Assembly (NCBI RefSeq): GCF_003590645.1
Contig: NZ_CP031834.1
Location: forward strand, 2,232,501-2,296,500
Length of the DNA: 64,000 nt
Direction: 5' to 3'
Source of the DNA: Mesorhizobium sp. DCY119
GTDB lineage: Bacteria > Pseudomonadota > Alphaproteobacteria > Rhizobiales > Rhizobiaceae
Shown here: positions 61,514-64,000 of the stretch, one piece after another
Position numbering within the stretch: position 1 is the first letter of the stretch
Layout: every line of letters starts with the position of its first letter
Notes under the pieces: generated by a model
Databases searched by the model: none
The model's input: only the letters and a program-made list of their open reading frames with translations
Told to the model about the DNA's origin: nothing
Position numbers and translations under genes: made by a program

Positions 61514-61642
61514 GCGCTGCCCCTCACCCTTACCCTCTCCCCGTGAAGGACGGGGAGAGGGGAGCGTCGACGTTGCGGCCAGCCTTCCTCTCCCCGTCCC
61601 TATACGGGGAGAGGATGCCGGCAGGCAGGTGAGGGGCAGCGC
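61514..61642. repeat. REP-like double-hairpin element, copy D
   Basis: Outer arms GCGCTGCCCCTCAC and GTGAGGGGCAGCGC enclose hairpins CCTCTCCCCGT-N-ACGGGGAGAGG-like. It lies between the DMGDH paralogue 3 stop and the first DUF1194 gene. The spaces to each side (61477-61721) show nothing else. Confidence 0.85.
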
Positions 61643-61721
61643 TGGCTCTCATCATTAAGACGAAGATTCCTCGCGCATCCACCGTCTTCTCAACCGTTGG
61701 TTTTCATGTACCTTGCAGGAC

Positions 61722-62564
61722 ATGTCTCGTTTGCCCCGCATCAGGCATGTCCTAGCAGCCAGCGCAGCACTTGCGCTGACGTTTCTTTGCGCCCCGCAGA
61801 GTTTTGCCGACGAACAGGTCGATATCGAGCTGGTGCTTGCCGTCGATGTATCCCTGTCGATGTCGCCCGACGAGATGGAAATCCAGCGGCGCGGCTATGC
61901 GACGGCGCTGACGGATCCGCGTGTTCTGGAGGCGATTACCGACGGTGCGCATGGCAAAATAGCGCTCACTTATTTCGAGTGGGCCGGCAGCACCTCGCAG
62001 CATGTTATCGTGCCCTGGACGGTGATCGCAGGCCGTGAGGATGCCGAACGGGTTGCGCAACGCATTTCAGCCGAGCCGCCGCGCCAGTCGCGGCGAACCT
62101 CGATCTCGGGCGCGCTGCATTTCGCCGCCGATCTGTTTGCGGAAAGCGGCTTCAAGAGCTTCAAGCGGGTCATCGATATTTCCGGTGATGGGCCGAACAA
62201 TGAAGGGCGGCCGGTCGATGCGGCGCGGGATGCCGTCGTTCAGCAGAAGATCGCCATCAACGGACTGCCGGTGATGGCGGCAGGCACTGAGCTGCTGCCC
62301 TATGAAGTTGCGGACCTCGATACCTATTACAGCGAGTGCGTGATTGGCGGGCCGGGCTCATTCGTCATGCCGGTCAATGGCTGGGAGCAGTTTCCGGAGG
62401 CTATCCGCCGCAAGCTTCTCATCGAACTTGCCAATACGCCGCCTTCGCACAACGAAAAGCGGCCGCCTGTGATACTGGCGCAGGGCAAGCCACCTTACGA
62501 CTGCATGATCGGCGAAAAACTGTGGCAGGGCGATCGTGGGCGGCAACGGATGTACGATCCATGA
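61722..62564 (+). CDS. DUF1194 protein with von Willebrand factor A-like domain (tandem copy 1)
   Basis: A 280-residue secreted protein: signal peptide (about 1-29, VLAASAALALTFLCAPQSFAD), then a VWA domain with the MIDAS start LVLAVDVSLSMSPDE (D-x-S-x-S), SGALHFAADLFAESG and VIDISGDGPNNEG. The C-terminal part has CVIGGPGSFVMPVNGWEQFPEAIRRKL, the DUF1194 signature with a cysteine, and a second cysteine in YDCMIGEKLW. It likely binds a protein or ligand through the metal site outside the inner membrane. The function is unknown. Confidence 0.88.
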   Translation: MSRLPRIRHVLAASAALALTFLCAPQSFADEQVDIELVLAVDVSLSMSPDEMEIQRRGYATALTDPRVLEAITDGAHGKIALTYFEWAGSTSQHVIVPWTVIAGREDAERVAQRISAEPPRQSRRTSISGALHFAADLFAESGFKSFKRVIDISGDGPNNEGRPVDAARDAVVQQKIAINGLPVMAAGTELLPYEVADLDTYYSECVIGGPGSFVMPVNGWEQFPEAIRRKLLIELANTPPSHNEKRPPVILAQGKPPYDCMIGEKLWQGDRGRQRMYDP

Positions 62565-62632
62565 GCAGCCGGCGCCGGAGCGACATGGCGCCTGGCAAAA
62601 TTCCAGCAATCGCGAAAATGTGAACGGAAAAG

Positions 62633-62658
62633 GCCCGGCAAAAAACCGGGCTTTCTTT
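62633..62658 (+). terminator. Intrinsic terminator between the DUF1194 genes
   Basis: GCCCGG (62633-62638), a 7-base A-rich loop, CCGGGC (62646-62651), then TTTCTTTT. It separates the tandem paralogues into two transcripts. Confidence 0.75.
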
Positions 62659-62689
62659 TCAACCGCAGATTTTCGCGTACCTTCGATTC

Positions 62690-63538
62690 ATGTCTCGCTT
62701 GCTTCGCATCAGACATGTTCTTGCAGGCGGCGCAGCCCTTGCGCTGACACTTCTCTTCGCGCCACAGGGTTTTGCTGCCGAGCAGGTCGATATCGAGCTT
62801 GTACTGGCCGTTGACGTGTCGCTGTCTATGTCGCCGGACGAGCTTGAAATCCAGCGTCACGGCTATGCCGCAGCCCTTACCCACAACGATGTGTTGCAGG
62901 CGATTGCCGATGGCGTTCATGGCAAGATCGCGGTGACTTTCTTCGAATGGGCAGGCGCGTCCACCCAGCATGTCATCGTGCCGTGGACTGTCATCGCAAC
63001 GCGAGAAGATGCCGAGCGTGTCGCAGCACAGCTTTCGGCCAGTCCGCCAAACAGCGCGCGGCGCACCTCGATCTCGGGCGCGCTGGAATTCGGAGGCGAC
63101 CTTTTCGCGGAGAGCGGCTTCACCAGCATGAAGCGCGTGATCGACGTTTCCGGCGATGGACCCAACAACCAGGGTGCGCCCGTGCAGGGCATTCGCGATG
63201 CGCTGGTGCGGCAGGGCATCACCATCAACGGCCTGCCGTTGATGACCAATGGCGGGCTCGCCAGTGCCTATGATGTCGCCGAGCTCGACAAATACTACAA
63301 GGACTGCGTCATCGGCGGGCCGGGAGCCTTCATGATCCCGGTCAATGACTGGGAACAGTTCCCGGAAGCGATCCGCCGCAAGCTGGTGCTGGAACTGGCC
63401 GGCCCGTGGTCGCAGCCATGGCGTGCAGAGGCGGAGCAGGGGCTTCCGGTCGTTCTGGCGCAGGCCACAGCACCTTACGACTGCATGGTCGGCGAAAAGC
63501 TGTGGCGCGACCGCTCCTGGATGTGGGAGAGCCGCTGA
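62690..63538 (+). CDS. DUF1194 protein with von Willebrand factor A-like domain (tandem copy 2)
   Basis: A 282-residue paralogue of the preceding protein, clearly the product of a tandem duplication: the same signal peptide start (MSRLLRIRHVLAGGAALALT), MIDAS LVLAVDVSLSMSPDE, SGALEFGGDLFAESG, DVSGDGPNNQG, CVIGGPGAFMIPVNDWEQFPEAIRRKL and YDCMVGEKLW. The two differ mostly in the region before the final motif. Each has its own terminator, so they may be expressed independently. Confidence 0.88.
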   Translation: MSRLLRIRHVLAGGAALALTLLFAPQGFAAEQVDIELVLAVDVSLSMSPDELEIQRHGYAAALTHNDVLQAIADGVHGKIAVTFFEWAGASTQHVIVPWTVIATREDAERVAAQLSASPPNSARRTSISGALEFGGDLFAESGFTSMKRVIDVSGDGPNNQGAPVQGIRDALVRQGITINGLPLMTNGGLASAYDVAELDKYYKDCVIGGPGAFMIPVNDWEQFPEAIRRKLVLELAGPWSQPWRAEAEQGLPVVLAQATAPYDCMVGEKLWRDRSWMWESR

Positions 63539-63544
63539 GTTTTC

Positions 63545-63567
63545 CCTTCTCCCCTTGGGGGAGAAGG
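63545..63567 (+). terminator. Hairpin after DUF1194 copy 2
   Basis: CCTTCTCCCC-TTG-GGGGAGAAGG is a perfect 10-bp stem with a 3-base loop, seven bases after the stop. No T run follows, so it may be a fragment of the REP-like family (same TTCTCCCC arm) used as a transcript end. Confidence 0.6.
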
Positions 63568-63659
63568 TGGCCGACTTCCCCGGATTTGCCGCCAAAGTTT
63601 GGCCACGAGGATCGCATCTCTAAGTTTTGGGGACACAGCCTGAGAGGGAAATGAGAATC

Positions 63660-63995
63660 ATGAAACGTGTAGCCATTGCGGCATTTGCGTCTGTGCTGAT
63701 GGTCGGCAGCGCCGCTGCCCAATATGATGAAGATGCCGCATGCGTGATGTATGAGCACAACAATTATCGGGGGCGTGCCCTGCCGATGCAGTCGGGGCAG
63801 GCGGTCAGTTTTCGCAACGGCCAGTTCTGGAACGACCGGGTTACCTCGATCCGCGTCGCGCGCGGCTGCACGCTGATGGCTTATCAACATTCCCGCATGA
63901 GGGGCAACGAGCGGGAATTCAATCGCGACGATCACAATATCGGTAACTGGAGTGACGGGATATCGTCGGCCGAGTGCTACTGCGACTCCTGGTGA
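63660..63995 (+). CDS. Secreted beta/gamma-crystallin-like (peptidase inhibitor I36-like) protein
   Basis: A 111-residue protein: signal peptide (about 1-20, VAIAAFASVLMVGSAAAQ), then one double Greek-key unit: CVMYEHNNYRGRALPMQSGQ and TLMAYQHSRMRGNEREFNRD, each with a W-x-D/S-R/G-I-S segment (WNDRVTSIRV, WSDGISSAECYC). Such domains bind calcium or act as secreted inhibitors. The ATG at 63660 is preferred, as GAGGG lies at usual distance; ATG at 63651 is almost on top of the site. Confidence 0.8.
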   Translation: MKRVAIAAFASVLMVGSAAAQYDEDAACVMYEHNNYRGRALPMQSGQAVSFRNGQFWNDRVTSIRVARGCTLMAYQHSRMRGNEREFNRDDHNIGNWSDGISSAECYCDSW

Positions 63996-64000
63996 AGGCT

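Noticed and set aside
1-64000. CRISPR arrays, phage genes, toxin-antitoxin pairs, transposases
   Set aside because: None seen on either strand; the repeats found are inverted and dispersed, not regularly spaced direct repeats, and no recombinase-type protein is encoded.

Overview
The window comes from a GC-rich alphaproteobacterium of the Rhizobiales, most likely Mesorhizobium or a close Phyllobacteriaceae relative. This rests on the nuo-birA-rnj-mce-DUF1467-proS-lolCD gene order, rhizobial-type dispersed palindromic repeats, P. denitrificans-type aerobic cobalamin genes and several dimethylglycine-dehydrogenase (DMGDH) family proteins. No database search was possible; all functional names come from reading motifs, length and context.

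Left part (1-13.3 kb): end of the complex I operon (nuoL truncated by the window edge, nuoM, nuoN), then birA, RNase J, methylmalonyl-CoA epimerase, a DUF1467 protein, proS, lolC and lolD. Next to lolD lies a 28-residue membrane microprotein gene whose promoter contains a perfect alphaproteobacterial LexA box; it recalls the SOS-induced division inhibitor SidA. lipB and a tRNA-Leu(GAG) follow. A candidate minus-strand small RNA lies between DUF1467 and proS.

13.4-25.7 kb: mgtE, a MerR regulator with palindromic candidate operators, two membrane proteins, an aldo/keto reductase, an MFS transporter and a Rieske oxygenase. A cobalamin riboswitch then precedes cbtBA-cobU-cobO (cobalt uptake and corrinoid adenosylation/activation). 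cbiB, threonine-phosphate decarboxylase and a coupled tyrosine-phosphatase-like protein come next.

25.7-34.1 kb: a probable nitrogen-scavenging locus. A creatininase-family hydrolase and a RidA protein are read one way. A NMT1/THI5-like ABC transporter, a cytosine-deaminase-like amidohydrolase, an FAD oxidase and two flavodoxin-fold reductases are read the other way from a candidate sigma-54 promoter.

34.2-47.5 kb: methylamine and one-carbon catabolism. An operon begins with an XRE-cupin regulator and encodes two DMGDH-like proteins flanking an aminotransferase; a divergent nitroreductase and a MarR regulator follow, then the full soxBDAG sarcosine oxidase operon. A third DMGDH-like gene sits alone at 58.9 kb.

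47.6-64 kb: a large mechanosensitive channel and a small secreted protein. Then comes a cell-surface cluster: a HAD-UbiA fusion, a DprE1-like oxidase, a small DMT-type candidate flippase, an NAD epimerase, a class III aminotransferase, a polytopic glycosyltransferase-like protein and an FkbM methyltransferase. I read it as a lipid-linked (arabino)furanose pathway and the most interesting multi-gene system here. The window ends with two tandem DUF1194 (VWA) proteins and a secreted beta/gamma-crystallin-like protein. Four copies of one REP-like hairpin element and two copies of another large inverted repeat punctuate the intergenic spaces.
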